Part shown: positions 1 through 11,441 of the stretch, in pieces
How positions within the stretch are numbered: the stretch's first letter is position 1
Layout: every line of letters starts with the position of its first letter
DNA from: Molossus alvarezi
Taxonomy: Eukaryota > Chordata > Mammalia > Chiroptera > Molossidae
Direction: 5' to 3'
NCBI GenBank assembly: GCA_037176705.1
Contig: CM073888.1
Location: 44,398,810-44,462,809, forward strand
DNA: 64,000 nucleotides
Notes under the pieces: generated by a model
Told to the model about the DNA's origin: nothing
The model's input: the letters and a program-made list of their open reading frames with translations, nothing else
The model's database searches: none
Made by a program: the position numbers and the translations under genes

Positions 1-6
1 GAAAAC

Positions 7-847
7 TTGAACATACCAATAACAACTAAGGGACTTGAAGATGTAATCAAGACTCTCCCAGCAAACAAAAGCCCAGGCCCAGATGGCTTCATGGGGGAGT
101 TTTACCGAACATTCAAAGAAGAACTAACACCCATTCTCCTCAAACTATTTCAAAAAATTCAAGAAGGAGGAAGACTTCCAAACTCGTTCTATGAGGCCAG
201 CATAATTCTAATTCGAAAACCAGAAAAAGACGCTACAAAGAAAGAAAACTACAGGCCAATATCCTTGATGAACATAAATGCCAAAATCCTGAACAAAATA
301 CTAGCAAATCGGATCCAGCAATACATCAAAATAATTATTCACCATGACCAAGTGGGATTCATTCCAGGGATGCAAGGCTGGTACAATATACGCAAATCAA
401 TAAATTTGATACACCACATAAACAAAATGAATAAAACCACATGATCATATCAATAGACACTGAAAAAGCATTCGACAAAATCCAGCATCCATTTCTGATA
501 AAAACGCTCAGCAATGTGGGAATAGAGGGATCATATCTAGACATAATAAAAGCCATATATGAAAGACCTACAGCCAGCATCATACTCAATGGGCAGAAAC
601 TAAGAACATTTCCATTAAGAACAGGAACAAGACAGGGATGTCCATTTTCGCCACTCTTATTTAACATAGTACTGGAAGTCTTAGCCACAGCAGTCAGACA
701 TGAGGAAAAAATAAAAGGGATCCAAATTGGAAAGGAGGAAGTGAAACTGTCATTATTTGCAGACGACATGATATTATACATAAATCTACTAGACTTAATA
801 TATGAATTTGGCAGAGTAGCAGGATACAAAATTAACATCAAGAAATC
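7..847 (+). pseudogene. L1 ORF2 reverse transcriptase remnant, frameshifted and SINE-interrupted
   Basis: Two overlapping open frames cover the reverse transcriptase core: 7-444 and 441 to about 847. The first ends in the INLIHHINK block, and the second resumes at [17 protein letters not shown], so a single-base-scale indel separates them. The catalytic aspartates of the YADD-class motif (FADD here) are kept at 762-767. About ten codons normally found between FADDMILYI and LLDLI are missing. The Ves SINE at 848 ends the frame. In an intact element this enzyme would copy L1 RNA at the nicked target. This copy cannot make it. Confidence 0.88.
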
Positions 848-1101
848 CGCCCTGGCCGGTTTGGCTCAGCAGTTAGAGCGTCGGCTTGCGGTCCTGAGAG
901 ACCCGGGTTCGGTTCCCGCTAAGGGCATGTACCTCGGTTGCAGTTTGTCCCCGGCCCTAGTTGGGTCGTGTGGGTGGCAACCACTCGACGTGTCCCTTTC
1001 ACGTCGATGTTTCTCTCTCTCTCTCTCCCTCCCACACTCTATCTGAACAAAAAATAGAAAAAATGTCCTCGGGTGAGGATAAAAAAAAAAAAAAAAAAAG
1101 A
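848..1101 (+). mobile_element. Ves-type tRNA-derived SINE, copy 1
   Basis: Starts CCGCCCTGGCCGGTTTGGCT, with a box A-like stretch (TTGGCTCAGCAGTTAGAGCG) and box B-like GGTTCGGTTCC near 907-917. A CT-rich part follows, then CCTCGGGTGAGG and an A-rich tail. The 8-bp target site duplication AAGAAATC lies at 840-847 and 1102-1109. It splits the L1 ORF2 remnant, so it is younger than that L1. Confidence 0.95.
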
Positions 1102-2318
1102 AAGAAATCGACAGCATTCGTATACACCAATGATGAACTCACAGAAAGAGAAAGTGAAAAAACAATCCTATTTACCATCGCACCAAAAAAATTAAGATAC
1201 CTAGGAATAAACTTAACCAAAGAAGTAAAGGACCTATTTGCAGAAAACTACAGGACATTGAAAAAAGAAATAGAGGAAGACATAAAAAAGTGGAGACACA
1301 TACTCTGTTCATGGATTGGAAGAATTAACATTATTTAAATGTCCATACTACCCAAAGCAATCTATAGATTCAATGCAATCCCCATCAAAATACCAACGAC
1401 ATATTTCACAGAACTAGAACAAATACTTTAAAAGTTCATATGGAACCAAAAACATCCCCGAATAGCCACAGCAATTTTGAAAAAGAAGGACAAAGTAGGT
1501 GGGATCACAATACCAGATATCAGGTTATACTACAAAGCGACTATAATGAAAACAGCCTGGTACTGGCACAAGAACAGGCTTATAGACCAGTGGAACAGAA
1601 CTGAGAACCCAGAAATGGACGCAAGGCAATACGCTCAATTAATATTTGACAAAGGTGGCAAGAGCATACAGTAGAGTGAAAACAGCCTCTTTAATAAATG
1701 GTGTTGGGAAAATTGGACAGCTACATGCAAAAAAATAAAACTAGACTATCAACTTACACCATACACAAAAATCAACTCAAAATAAATAAAAGACTTAAAT
1801 GTGACCCGTGAATCCATAAAAATTCTAGAAGAAAATGTAGGCATCTAAATTTCGGACATCATACGCAGCAGAATTTTCACTGATACATCACCTAAGTCAA
1901 CTGAAACAAAGGAAAAAATGAACACATGGGACTACATCAAACTAAAAAGCTTCTGCACAGCAAAAGAAACAATCATCAAAATGGAAAGGCAACCCCCTGT
2001 ATGGGAGAACATCATTGCCAATGATATATCAGATAAGGGGTTAATTTCCAATATATAGAGAGTGCTCATACAACTCAACAAAAGGAAGAAAAAGAACCCA
2101 ATTAAAAAACGGGCATAGGAGCTGAATGGACACCTCTCCAAACAGGACATACAAATGGCCAAGAGACATATGAAGAAATGCTCAACATCACTAATCATCA
2201 GAGAGATGCAAATTCAAACAACAATGAGGTATCACCTCACACCTGTCAGAATGGCCGCCATCAACAAATCATCAAACAACAAGTGTTGGTGAGGGTGTGG
2301 AGAAAAGGGGACTCTAGC

Positions 2319-4272
2319 AACCAATTTGTTCTTCTTAATCCCTTCACATTTTTCACCCATTCCCCCCAACCCCCCTCCCATCTGGCAACCAACAAAATGT
2401 TCTTTATATCTATGAGATTTTTTCTGTTCTGCATGTTCATTTTATTTGTAGGTTCAATTGTCGATAGATATGTATTCATTGCCATTTTGTTTGTTCATAT
2501 ATTTTATCTTTTTCTCCAAAAAGATTCTTCAACATTTCATATAATAACGGTTTGGTGGTGATGAACTCCTTTAGCTTTTTCTTGTCTGGGAAAGTCTTTA
2601 TATGGCCATCGATTCTAAATGACAGCTTTGCAGGATAGAGTAATCTTGGTTGTAGGTTCTTGCTTTTCATCATTCTGAATATTTCTTGCCACTTCCTTTT
2701 GGCCTGCAAAGTTTCTTTTGAGAAATCAGTTGACAGTCTTAAGGGAACTCCCTTGTAGGTAATTATCTGCTTTTCTCTTGCTGCTTTTAAGATTCTCTCT
2801 TTGTCTTGAACCTTTTGCATTTTGATGATGATGTGTCTTGGTGTGGGCCTCTTGGGGTTCATCTTGTTTAGGACTCTCTGTGCTTCCTGGACTTGTATGC
2901 CTGTTTCCTTCACCAAGTTAGGGAAATTTCCTGCCATTATTGTTTCAAAGAGGTTTTCGATTTCTTGTTCTTTCTCTTCTCCTTTTGGCACCCCCAAGAT
3001 GCGAATGTTGGCACGCTTGAAGTTGTCCCAGAGGCTCCTTACACTATCCTCATTTTTTTGGATTCTTTTCTCTTTTTGCTGTTCTGATTGGGTGTTTTTT
3101 GCTTCCTTATATTCCAAATCGATGGTTTGCTTCTTGGCTTTACCTTCTCTACTACTGAATCTGTGTAAATTATTAATTTCAGTTAGTGCCTCCTTCATTT
3201 CTGACTGTGCATCCTTCATTTCTGACCCGTCCTTTTTTATGCTCTTGAAGCCCTCCCTAAGTTCACTGAGGTTCTCACTAAGTTCATTGAGCATCCTTAT
3301 AAGCAGTATTTGGAACTCAGCATCTGTTACGTTGCTTATCTTCATTTCGCTTAGTTCTTTTCCTAGAGATTTGTTCTGTTCTTTCATTTGGGACCTGTTT
3401 CTTTGTATCCTCATTACAGCTGCCTCCCTGTGTTTGTTTCTATATTACTTAACGAGAAATATGGGGCTAGCTGAGACCAGATGCTGCTTGTTTGAAAGAA
3501 TTTAGGAAAACCTGAAGCAGAATCCAAGACAGGCCAATCCTATGGTTAAGCAACTGGCAACAGCTTTGGTGGGCCTGAAGGTTGGGTGGGGCAGGGCCTC
3601 AGGGTGTCACCACGGCGGGGCTACCAGTGTGAGCCAGGTTGCTGGAGTCCCAGACTTGGCAGCTGTCTGCTGCCCCACGGCAGGGCTCACCTAAGGAACA
3701 AAGGCCTCTGACAGCACGTTTGTCCCGGAGAAAGCCCCCTGTCCAGCCCTAGCTCCAGTGCCAAACAGCTCAGTTCTTCCCTGTATGTCTCTGGCGCCCA
3801 TCGAGCTGCCTCCCCTCCAAGATTAGAGGGAGTGAGTCCGATAAATCTGTGCGTGGGCCCTTTAAGAGGAGCTACCTGGGGCTCCCACTGCCTCAGCCTC
3901 CCTGGGCCTCAGTTCCTGCTGGTTTTTCCAGCCAGAAGTTATGGGGATTCTCTTCCTGACACTGGAACCCTGAGCGGGGCATCTGGTGTGGGACGGGGAC
4001 CCCTCAGTCCTCAGGGAGGACCTTCCCAGCCGAGGTGTCCTTCTGATTTTTATGCGCCACACTTGGGTGTGGAACCAGCCCCTCGCCCCTCCATCCCTCC
4101 TACCAGTCTGGATGTGGCTGCTGCTTTAGTTCCATAGTTGTAGGACTTCCTTTCAGCTTGATTTCAAGCGGTTTTGAATGATAGTTGTTCTGTAGTTTAG
4201 TTGTAACTTTGATGTGGTTGTGGGAGGACGCGATATGGTGTTTACCTACGCCGCCATCTTGACCGGAAGTCC
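2319..4272 (-). mobile_element. L1 with complete 5' end, 5'UTR and ORF1, but ORF2 almost wholly deleted
   Basis: Read on the minus strand, the element begins at about 4272 with GGACTTCCGGTCAAGATGGC, a typical L1 5' terminus. It continues through a GC-rich 5'UTR of about 860 bp (4272-3415), ORF1 (3414-2476) and the first codons of ORF2 (MNTYLSTI, near 2485-2462). It then jumps directly into sequence I recognise as L1 3'UTR (G-rich, GAAGGGATTAAGAAG). The same 3'UTR type recurs at 14735-14952 in this window. The 3' end is cut at 2319, where it abuts the + strand ORF2 fragment. No poly-A or target duplication can be assigned. The ORF2 deletion could come from recombination, template switching or an RNA splice. 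Confidence 0.85.
2476..3414 (-). CDS. L1 ORF1 protein (RNA-binding chaperone), open over 312 codons
   Basis: This open frame has the architecture of L1 ORF1p. A heptad-rich coiled coil covers roughly residues 1-110 (repeated EMK, ELSE and EMKEA units). The RNA-binding RRM-type core follows, starting around residue 130 with the SLWDNFKRANIRILGVP block. The C-terminal domain then runs through PRHIIIKMQKVQDKERILKA to the RLLYPAKLSF and PDKKKLKEF blocks. ORF1p trimers bind L1 RNA and act as nucleic-acid chaperones. The length is slightly below the ~340 residues of many mammalian ORF1 proteins, so the N terminus may be shortened or the true start may lie upstream. The absence of stops suggests a fairly young copy. 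With its ORF2 deleted the element is not autonomous, and it probably has no host function. Confidence 0.85.
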   Translation of the reverse strand: MRIQRNRSQMKEQNKSLGKELSEMKISNVTDAEFQILLIRMLNELSENLSELREGFKSIKKDGSEMKDAQSEMKEALTEINNLHRFSSREGKAKKQTIDLEYKEAKNTQSEQQKEKRIQKNEDSVRSLWDNFKRANIRILGVPKGEEKEQEIENLFETIMAGNFPNLVKETGIQVQEAQRVLNKMNPKRPTPRHIIIKMQKVQDKERILKAAREKQIITYKGVPLRLSTDFSKETLQAKRKWQEIFRMMKSKNLQPRLLYPAKLSFRIDGHIKTFPDKKKLKEFITTKPLLYEMLKNLFGEKDKIYEQTKWQ

Positions 4273-4858
4273 TGGGGAAGGATTTCAAATAAAAATGAAG
4301 TAGATCATCCAACCAATTGATTTGTCAGAGAGGGGTAGATAAAGAGAAAGGATCTAGGAATTGAGGCAAAGGTACAGAATCTAAGAAAATGGATGAAAGC
4401 AAGTGGATTCTGAGCAGTGGCTATTTGGGGGACCCCAAGGAACACTCTGAATCCTAGAAAATAGCCAAGCCTCCTTATGGAGGACCATAAGTGACAGGCT
4501 CTCCTTGGGGTGGGGTGGGGGGGAGAGGCACTGACAACCTGGACAGCAGTGGGTGTTTCCGTGACCTAGTGTTGGGCAACTGACCTTCAAAAAGGCAGCA
4601 GTGATTGATTATTTCTCATGATTTTTCTGGCTTTCAATATGGGAGTTTCCTTTCTTGATTGTGGATGTCTTGACTGGGGCTGAAATGTGCAAGCTGGGCT
4701 CACTCAGTATGTCTGGGAGTTGGTGCTGGTTATTGAATAGGCCAACTTGGTTCTCCTCCATGTGGTCCCTTATCCTCCAGTAGACTAGACCCAGCTTCTT
4801 CACAATGTACTGGTCCCAGGCTCCCAAGGGAACAAGAGCAGAATCTGTAAAATCTTTT
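4273..4858. other. Intron-like sequence with no recognised feature
   Basis: Between the L1 5' end and the next SINE I see no coding potential, exon or repeat that I can name. Two short minus-strand open frames here have no recognisable protein character. Confidence 0.5.
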
Positions 4859-4872
4859 AAGAACTAGGCTTT

Positions 4873-5125
4873 CGCCCTGGCCGGTTTGGCTCAGCGGTTA
4901 GAGCGTCCGCCTGCGGTCCGGAGAGACCCGGGTTCGGTTCCCGCTAAGGGCATGTACCTCAGTTGCAGTTTGTCCCCAGCCCTGGTTGGTTGTGTGGGTG
5001 GCAGCCACTCAATGTGTCCCTTTCACATCGATGTTTCCCTCTCTCTCTCTTCCTCTCTCTCCCTCCCACTGTGTCTGTACAAAAAGTGGAAAAATGTCCT
5101 CGGGTGAGGATAAAAAAAAAAAAAA
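4873..5125 (+). mobile_element. Ves-type SINE, copy 2
   Basis: Full-length copy: CCCTGGCCGGTTTGGCTCAG head, box B-like GGTTCGGTTCC, CT-rich region, CCTCGGGTGAGG and an A tail. A perfect 14-bp target duplication, AAGAACTAGGCTTT, lies at 4859-4872 and 5126-5139. The intact duplication and low divergence suggest a fairly recent insertion. Confidence 0.96.
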
Positions 5126-5139
5126 AAGAACTAGGCTTT

Positions 5140-8100
5140 GTCATGGACAGGATATGTCTTATCTTACCTTCTATTGGTCAAAGAAACTTAGCAGAAGCAA
5201 TCCTGATTCAAGGAGGGTGGACAAATTGGTTCTACCTTCTAATGGGAACAGTAGCAAAAGCACATTGTAAAGATGTGTGGACCAGGGGGAATATAATTTA
5301 TTGGGGATCATCATTATAACAATCTAATACATGGAGTTTTTGTCTTAACAGGTCATTTCATTTGTGGATATACATTATATTACACATATAGTCCAAAGTC
5401 TTTCTTCTTATTTTCTTGATATATAGGTCTTTCAACATGTATTCAATAAGCTTTTAATAGACACCTTGGCATTGTGCTAGATGTTGGGGATGTGATGGTG
5501 ACGAAGACCAGTTGTTGTCTTTAAGGAATGCTCCCTTTCCTTACCTATAAAATCAGAGGAACAGTATATGGGTGGGAGAGGAAGGGGAGGAAGACAACGG
5601 GACAGCTTGGGGGCAAGAATGGCAGTGGAAAGCCAGTACCATGGTAAGGTAGGGTGGAAGGGAAGCAGAATTACATCTTTGCAGTTTTCCAAAGACTGCC
5701 TGAAAGGGAGGATTTCATTCTTCTAGACATAAGATTAATTTCTCTTTTTTCCAGGAATAATTTGACGTCAAAGAAAGGAAAGTCAGTGCTGGGAGTTCTT
5801 GGTTCTGTTGGGAAGTAGTTTTAGTGTTCTGGTACATCTCCTAGAGAAACATCCAGTGATGACTCAGAACCATGGTGAGCCAAATGTGGGTCATCTATGA
5901 TATCTGCCAAACTCAGAGTTATGGCCAAACCAGTCCATCCAAGCAACGGTGCCACGAGCCCGCACTTGAGGGCCAGCCCGTATGCTCCTGCAGCCGTGGC
6001 AGTTTCTGCGCAGGGCGGTGAGGGAAGAGCCTCCTGCTCTGGCAAATGTCATTGGTGCAAGTGTGCCATCTGTCATGTGTCTGGTTTGCCAGTCTTTTAA
6101 TATGATTTTCCTTTTTGTACAGAGTTCTGAGTGGTCTTCATTTGCACAAACTTGCACCCATTGTGTATTATCTATGATGTCCAATTTTGAGTTCTTTAAT
6201 ATAGAAGAAAAAAAATACTCCAGATAGCTTTCATAATCTTGCACAATTGGCATACCTTTGCCTAATGTATAGCAATTTTGTTTACTCTCGCCTTTCCAAC
6301 AACTCACTTTTTCTGTTTATTTAATACATTTAATTGTGTTATAATTAAATTATAAGTGGCACCAATATTGTACACTTGACTCTTGGAGGCATACAGAGCA
6401 GAAATGCTGGGGCAGAACTGTACAGGAGCGTTAGAAAGGGCCTGTTAGCTGTGTGTACGCAGTATACGCGCTTCCGTCGCTGTGCCACAGAGCGGGAGCT
6501 CACAGACTGTCCCAATAAGGGGCCAGACAGTAAATATTTTAGGCTTTGTAAGCTGTATGGTCCCTGTCCCTACTTAACTCTAGTGCAAAAACAGCCATAG
6601 ATAAGAAGTAAGCAAACGGATGTGGTTGTGTTGCCATCAGACTTGATTTACAAATCAATCCGTAGGCTGGATTTGGCTCACGGGATTGCTGACCTCTACT
6701 TTACAGAAATCGAATATTAGTTCATCCAGAGGGTCACTTAAACAGAAGACTATTAAGATGCCTTCTCCTCTGTCTCTGAAGAAGGTCTGAAGCAAATTTA
6801 GTTTGTAGAGTAACAATCTCTTGCTTTGGAATCAGGTGGGAAGTGGAGCAGAGTTAATTTCACAGTGAGGATATTCTGTCATTCTAAAGAATAAGTATGA
6901 ATTATAAGAAATATGTTGCAAATATTCACCAATGGAAAGTTAATTGGTTTGGCAGAATAAAAGCATAATTATAGGGGGAAATAGATTGTAGTTTTGTAAA
7001 TAATAGATCTCACACCTGTGCTCATTAATAGCTCCAACATTAAATGCAAAAGAGACTGTAGCTAATTTTTCTGTAAGGATTTTTTTACAACCAGAAGAAA
7101 AATCATACAGGCAATAAGTATTTATAATTGATTGCTGAAATTTTCAAGTAGTTATGATTTGCAAAGAGAAAAGAAGGGAGAGTACAAGTCTTAATGTTAG
7201 GAGTCTCTGATGGCGAATCAAATCTGACATCTGTATGGGTGGGATTCTTATAACAACTGATTTGAAGATTGCAGAACCGATAATAGATAGCCTCTTTCTG
7301 TCTAGTTCCACATTTACCCACCCTCAAAAGGCATTCAGAGAAGCAAAGTCCTCCACAGTAAAATTCTATTTGTGCTTTGTCCCAAGGCACCTGCCCAGTA
7401 ATGAAGCATTTGTCATTCTTACAAGACAGCTTCACAGTCTCCACTCACTGCCCATGAAAGTGGGATATTGCCGTGGAATAATCCCTGAATGCAGCTAATT
7501 TTCTTGGTAGAGATATCTGTCATGTGCTTTGTTAGCCATTTATACAAAATGAAATTGAAATTGGATTACATCATATACCACGTGCCATGTTTGTTTTATC
7601 ATTTCTAAATAATCAGCTGTCCTAAAGCTTTTAGCCTTATCCTTTTGTCTCTAGAGACATGTGTTTAATCAAAAAACAAACTTACTCAGAATTTAGATTT
7701 TCTTAATTAGTTTGACTTTCCCCCATACATAATGGTATTAAGACGTACCCATGAATGCCTGCCAAATTGTAATACTGGAGTCCCCATTAGGCCTGAACTC
7801 TTTTAGGATGATTATAGAGGGCTGCTGTTAAATGGGCTAGGGTGGTACAGTATATAAACTGATTATGCATGTTTTTATCCCTTTGTGATAGAAAGGGTAT
7901 TTAAAAACTGAAATGAGTTGGGTGACTCAAGTAGATGCTTTCAGAGTTTCTTCCAGTGGAGATGCCATAGGCCTTTGTTAAAGACAACTGCACCCCCTGG
8001 TTTCCACCCGCAGCACAGGCTGCTCTTTCTCAGTCTGCAGTGCTTGCTTTCCCTTGGCTGGACCTCTGAATGTTGGGAGTTGCCTGATGCGTGATCTTTG

Positions 8101-8159
8101 GCTTTCTACCTCTTGGTCCCTTGCCGTAAATACTATCGGATGGCTCCTAGATTTTCATC
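5140..8159. other. Intronic sequence, mostly unrecognised
   Basis: No exon is found. A palindromic CRE-type octamer (TGACGTCA) lies at 5763-5770. A GC-richer patch at about 5890-6080 has open frames on both strands that I do not recognise. About 6505-6705 is an old DNA-transposon remnant (listed separately). The rest is AT-rich unique-looking sequence. Confidence 0.5.
6505..6705. mobile_element. Old hAT-type DNA transposon remnant (MER-like)
   Basis: The stretch with GGGGCCAGACAGTAAATATT, then TTTAGGCTTTGTAAGCT, CAGCCATAGATAAGAAGTAA and GGCTGGATTTGGCTCACGGG matches a widespread mammalian non-autonomous hAT repeat that I recognise by pattern. Termini and target duplications are not clear. The family name is uncertain. 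Confidence 0.6.
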
Positions 8160-8990
8160 ACTAGCCTTGATCATCTTCCTGGGCTTCAGATGTGTGTATC
8201 CATCTGCCTACTGGACATCTCTAACCAGATGTCTAATAGACACCTTGAACATGTCAAACTCTCAGAACCTTTTATATTCATTTGCCCATATCATCCTCCT
8301 CCTCCTCCATGCACACTACTTTTTCTTACCCATTTTTTTTTTACACCTCAGAAAATGGCACCACTTTCTACCCATTGCACAAGCCAAAAAATCCACTTCT
8401 CTCATTACCCACATATAAATGCATCAGCAAATCCTATGCTGTCTACCTCCTAAATACCCCACACCTTGCTGTTTCTCACCACCTGCACTCTTGTTCTCCT
8501 AGACAAAACCTCTTCATCTCTTGCCTGTACAGAGGGAACAGCTTCCACTAAGACATTCCAATCAATAACCCATTCTCCTTCCCAACCAGCCAGAATGTTA
8601 ACATAGATCAATCAGTCCTGTCAGTTTCTATTCAAAACTTTCCAAAGGCCTGTCATTGCCCTTAGAATAAAATCCAAACCATTCACCAAGACTCTGCATG
8701 ACCTGGCCCCCACCTGCCACTCGTTGTCATGTCCTGCAACTTTCCATAGACACCATGCTTTAGGTACATTGGCCTTTCTGTTCTCCAGACCCACTAAGCT
8801 TTTCCTTGCCTAGAGCCTTTCTACCTTTTTCTAGGACACTCGTTTTTCCAGAGCTTTGCAAGACTGATTCCTTCTTCTCATTCGAGTTGCACCTGCCAGC
8901 TGCCCTATGTAAAAGAGCAACACCCCTCCCCCAGCACTCCCTAATCCTCTGACGTTTCTCCATGGTATTTACCACCTGACCTGTATTTAT
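8160..8990 (+). mobile_element. L2 (LINE2) 3' region, ancient
   Basis: The order of phrases (TGCCTACTGGACATCTCTAA, a TCTAATAGACACCTTGAACA-like segment, GAAAATGGCACCACTTTCTA, then a CTCTGCATGACCTGGCCCCC segment and CAGACCCACTAAGC) follows the 3' part of mammalian L2. It is diverged and has no coding potential. Confidence 0.7.
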
Positions 8991-10920
8991 TTGGGCTTGC
9001 TTTATTTATTCTCTCTCTCTTGTGATTTGATTCAGGGTAGTTATAGAGATTTGGCCTGGAGAAAAGAGTCTGTGGGAGCATCTCCTCTGAAGGAAGTGAT
9101 TGCACATGTGGGCGGGACCTGTCTGTCTATTCAGCCTCCTCATTGGCTCAGACATGTGCAGCTTCCGTTCTCCTCCTGGTTTCTACTTTGTATCCATTTC
9201 TATCCCATAGATAGATGTACCATTTTGACCTTTTGTTGTTCAAGAGAATCTCAAGGCAAGTTTTGCTATCAGCAACAAGAATTAAGTTGTCAGCTCTTGA
9301 TGGATCATCAGGAACCCAGACGCGAAAGCAGGTGTATAGCTTTGCCTCTAGACATTTAGACATCCAGTTCAGTCCTTCGAAATGCCCGTCTCTCACAAAA
9401 ATGTGTTTGTGGTTTTGAGGGTGAGGCACTGAATAGCTAGAAAGATGGTCCTTTCAAAGCTACCCATGGTCACATAAAATCTGTCTTTGCAGTTCAGTTT
9501 GCTTGGATTGCACTATTTTTCAGAAAGAGTCAAATTAGGGGATAAACCGCGTGTTTACCCAATACCCATGGTTGTGGAATGGTCAAAGTCGAGCTTACTA
9601 AAAACCAGAGATGGGGACCCAGGACAAAAGATCATGGAAGCTTCTCAGAGGGAGGCAGCAGTGACAAAGTTCAGGAAGAATACTTCTGCGGAGGAGTTCC
9701 TTGCCTGTCCATTCCCATGACAACTGGTCAATCCCGGAGTTACACCGGAGCTTGCGGCTGCCTCTAGGCACTTCCAGGGCTGCCCGGCAAATGACATTGG
9801 CCCTTCCTGTCCTGGGAACATTTATGTAGGACTTATTTTCCTGGAGTTCCATTTTGGTAACTCCCATCCAGGACCAAGCTCTTATCCCACTAAGGCTTCT
9901 CATGTCGTGAAAAAAAAGTTAGCTCCCTGAACAACTGTGAGCCACGAAGTCTACTTCAGCTGACCTCTCAGGCTTCAGAACATCGCAAAGTATTTATCAG
10001 TCTCGATGCCTGGATTTCATCTTCACTTTTGAGACTAATTGCAACCCTTTTGGCTAAGGAAATTAGCCTACTTTGGTGATTTAAATGAATATCTAGTGAA
10101 ATCTATCTTGGCAGCTCTTAGGATATTTAAATTAAAAAATACACCCTTCTGCTTTTAATAGACTTTCTTTTCTCAGTTTTAATTCATAATTTTATGTACT
10201 CAGAGGTTGTTGTTTTTTATTCATCAGAACAACACTTTTGTTTTCATGAACTATTTTCTTGGTTTCTTATGTATTTTCATCGTTAAATGTGCTTAGGTTA
10301 TAATTCAACTCTGTGCAGAAGCTGGCTTTTCATATCATCATTAATAATTCATATGCTCCATAGAATTACTTGAAGTCTTTTTAACCAAGTATCTTCAATC
10401 TTAACATATCCAGTGTCGTTTTAGCTTCCAGTTTAGGAAAAAATCATGATTCTGTAACAGGCCCTGCTGTCTCAGGAGAACCTGAATAAGAGTTTATCCC
10501 TGTTTCTTGTTCCTTTTCATGTTCAGGATGCTTGAAAAACCTAGATCGGAGAAAATGCCACATATCGGAAATAACAAAATGCCAATTAAGTGACCTTACA
10601 GACTGATAAGCACTGTAGGGGTTAGAAAAGGAAACTTTCCATCAAAGTTCATCACAGAACCCTCCTAAGTGTAGCAGTCAGAGTCGGGAAGACACCTGGG
10701 GAGCCCGCTGGCTCAGTTACTAAGCCACGTGCATGCTTCTCCCCAGCCTGTTAGGAAATACAGTGGCTCGGGTCTGTGACTGAGTCCACACCCACCAGAT
10801 CCGCCAGCCGACCTGGGTGTGGAAACATGCACTGGTGCTTTTGTAATCATGACATTGACTCCCCACAAGATAGCCACATTTAGAAATTTGAGGGATGGAC
10901 TGTTCATTCTGTGAATAATA
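8991..10920. other. Intronic sequence without recognised genes
   Basis: Short open frames on both strands around 9000-9900 overlap each other and show no known domain. About 10020-10450 is AT-rich and low in recognisable repeats. I see no splice-bounded exon. Confidence 0.45.
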
Positions 10921-10930
10921 AAAGCTTAGT

Positions 10931-11160
10931 ATGGCCCAGCTGATGTAGCTCAGTGGTCAAGAGTCGACCCATGCACCAAGAGGTCGCCGGTTCAATTCCA
11001 GGTCAGGGCACATGCCCAGGTTATGGGCCCGATGCCCAGTGGGGAGGAGGAGATGGCCAATCAATGTTCTCTCTCATCAGTGTTTCTCTCTCTCTTTTTC
11101 CCCCTCTCCCTTCCTCTCTCTAAAATCAATAAAGAAAAAATAAAAATAAATTTTTTTTTT
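10931..11160 (+). mobile_element. tRNA-derived SINE of a second bat family (CCAGCTGATGTAGCTCAGTG type)
   Basis: The head reads GCCCAGCTGATGTAGCTCAG. A box B-like GGTTCAATTCC lies near 10990, followed by CCCAGGTTATGGGCCCGATG, a CT-rich part, TAAAATCAATAAAG and an A/T tail. The target duplication AAAGCTTAGT lies at 10921-10930 and 11161-11170. It is related to, but distinct from, the CCCTGGCCGG copies; similar copies lie at 40476 and 58822. Confidence 0.88.
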
Positions 11161-11229
11161 AAAGCTTAGTGTGTATTTCTCAGAGCTCTAACTCAGTTGA
11201 GTAGTTGGGGTTGGATTTTTTTCTTCCTT

Positions 11230-11300
11230 TCTTTTTCCTTCTCTCTCTCTCTCTCTCTTTTTCTTTTCTTTTTTTTTTTGTTTTTGTTTTTGTTCTTCCT
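11230..11300. repeat. CT-rich and poly-T low-complexity tract
   Basis: A run of CT dinucleotides followed by T and TTTTTG stretches. Confidence 0.85.
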
Positions 11301-11415
11301 CGCTTTTAAGTTGAAAAGAGACTTGGTTTTATAGGGGAAGGGTGGAAGGGCTTTTCTCTGAGTTGCTCCTTTCCTCTCAATATGAGTTTTCTCTTAAGGA
11401 CCATTGGGATCAGTA

Positions 11416-11441
11416 CAAATAAAATAAAATAAAATAAAATA
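11416..11441. repeat. (AAAAT)n microsatellite
   Basis: About five tandem AAAAT units in otherwise unique sequence. Confidence 0.9.

Larger units (their letters stand above)
1..2318 (+). mobile_element. L1 retrotransposon fragment (3' two-thirds of ORF2), decayed
   Basis: This is a sense-strand LINE-1 piece that starts before the window. It covers ORF2 from the reverse transcriptase domain to near the C terminus (endonuclease region absent). Visible landmarks are the SPGPDGF block near 70-90, the [13 protein letters not shown] block near 630-665 and the catalytic FADD at 756-767. After a SINE insertion the reading continues with the LRYLGINLTKEVKDL block near 1190-1230 and the later KVGGITIPD and [15 protein letters not shown] blocks. 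It is dead: there is a frame break near 435-445, a small in-frame loss after FADDMILYI, a SINE at 848-1101, and stops near 1336, 1429, 1672 and 2056. At 2318 it stops abruptly, without 3'UTR or poly-A, and joins an inverted L1. Confidence 0.93.

Noticed and set aside
961..1338. A 125-codon + strand open frame starting in a SINE
   Set aside because: It reads out of the Ves SINE tail into decayed L1 ORF2; a chance fusion of two repeats.
2822..3505. A 227-codon + strand open frame, hydrophobic
   Set aside because: It is the complementary shadow of the L1 ORF1 on the minus strand; its leucine- and serine-rich make-up follows from the reversed coiled coil.
4886..5107. Recurring small open frames with [24 protein letters not shown] wording at many places
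   Set aside because: All lie in Ves SINE copies; the repeated peptide is the translation of the SINE body, not a protein family.
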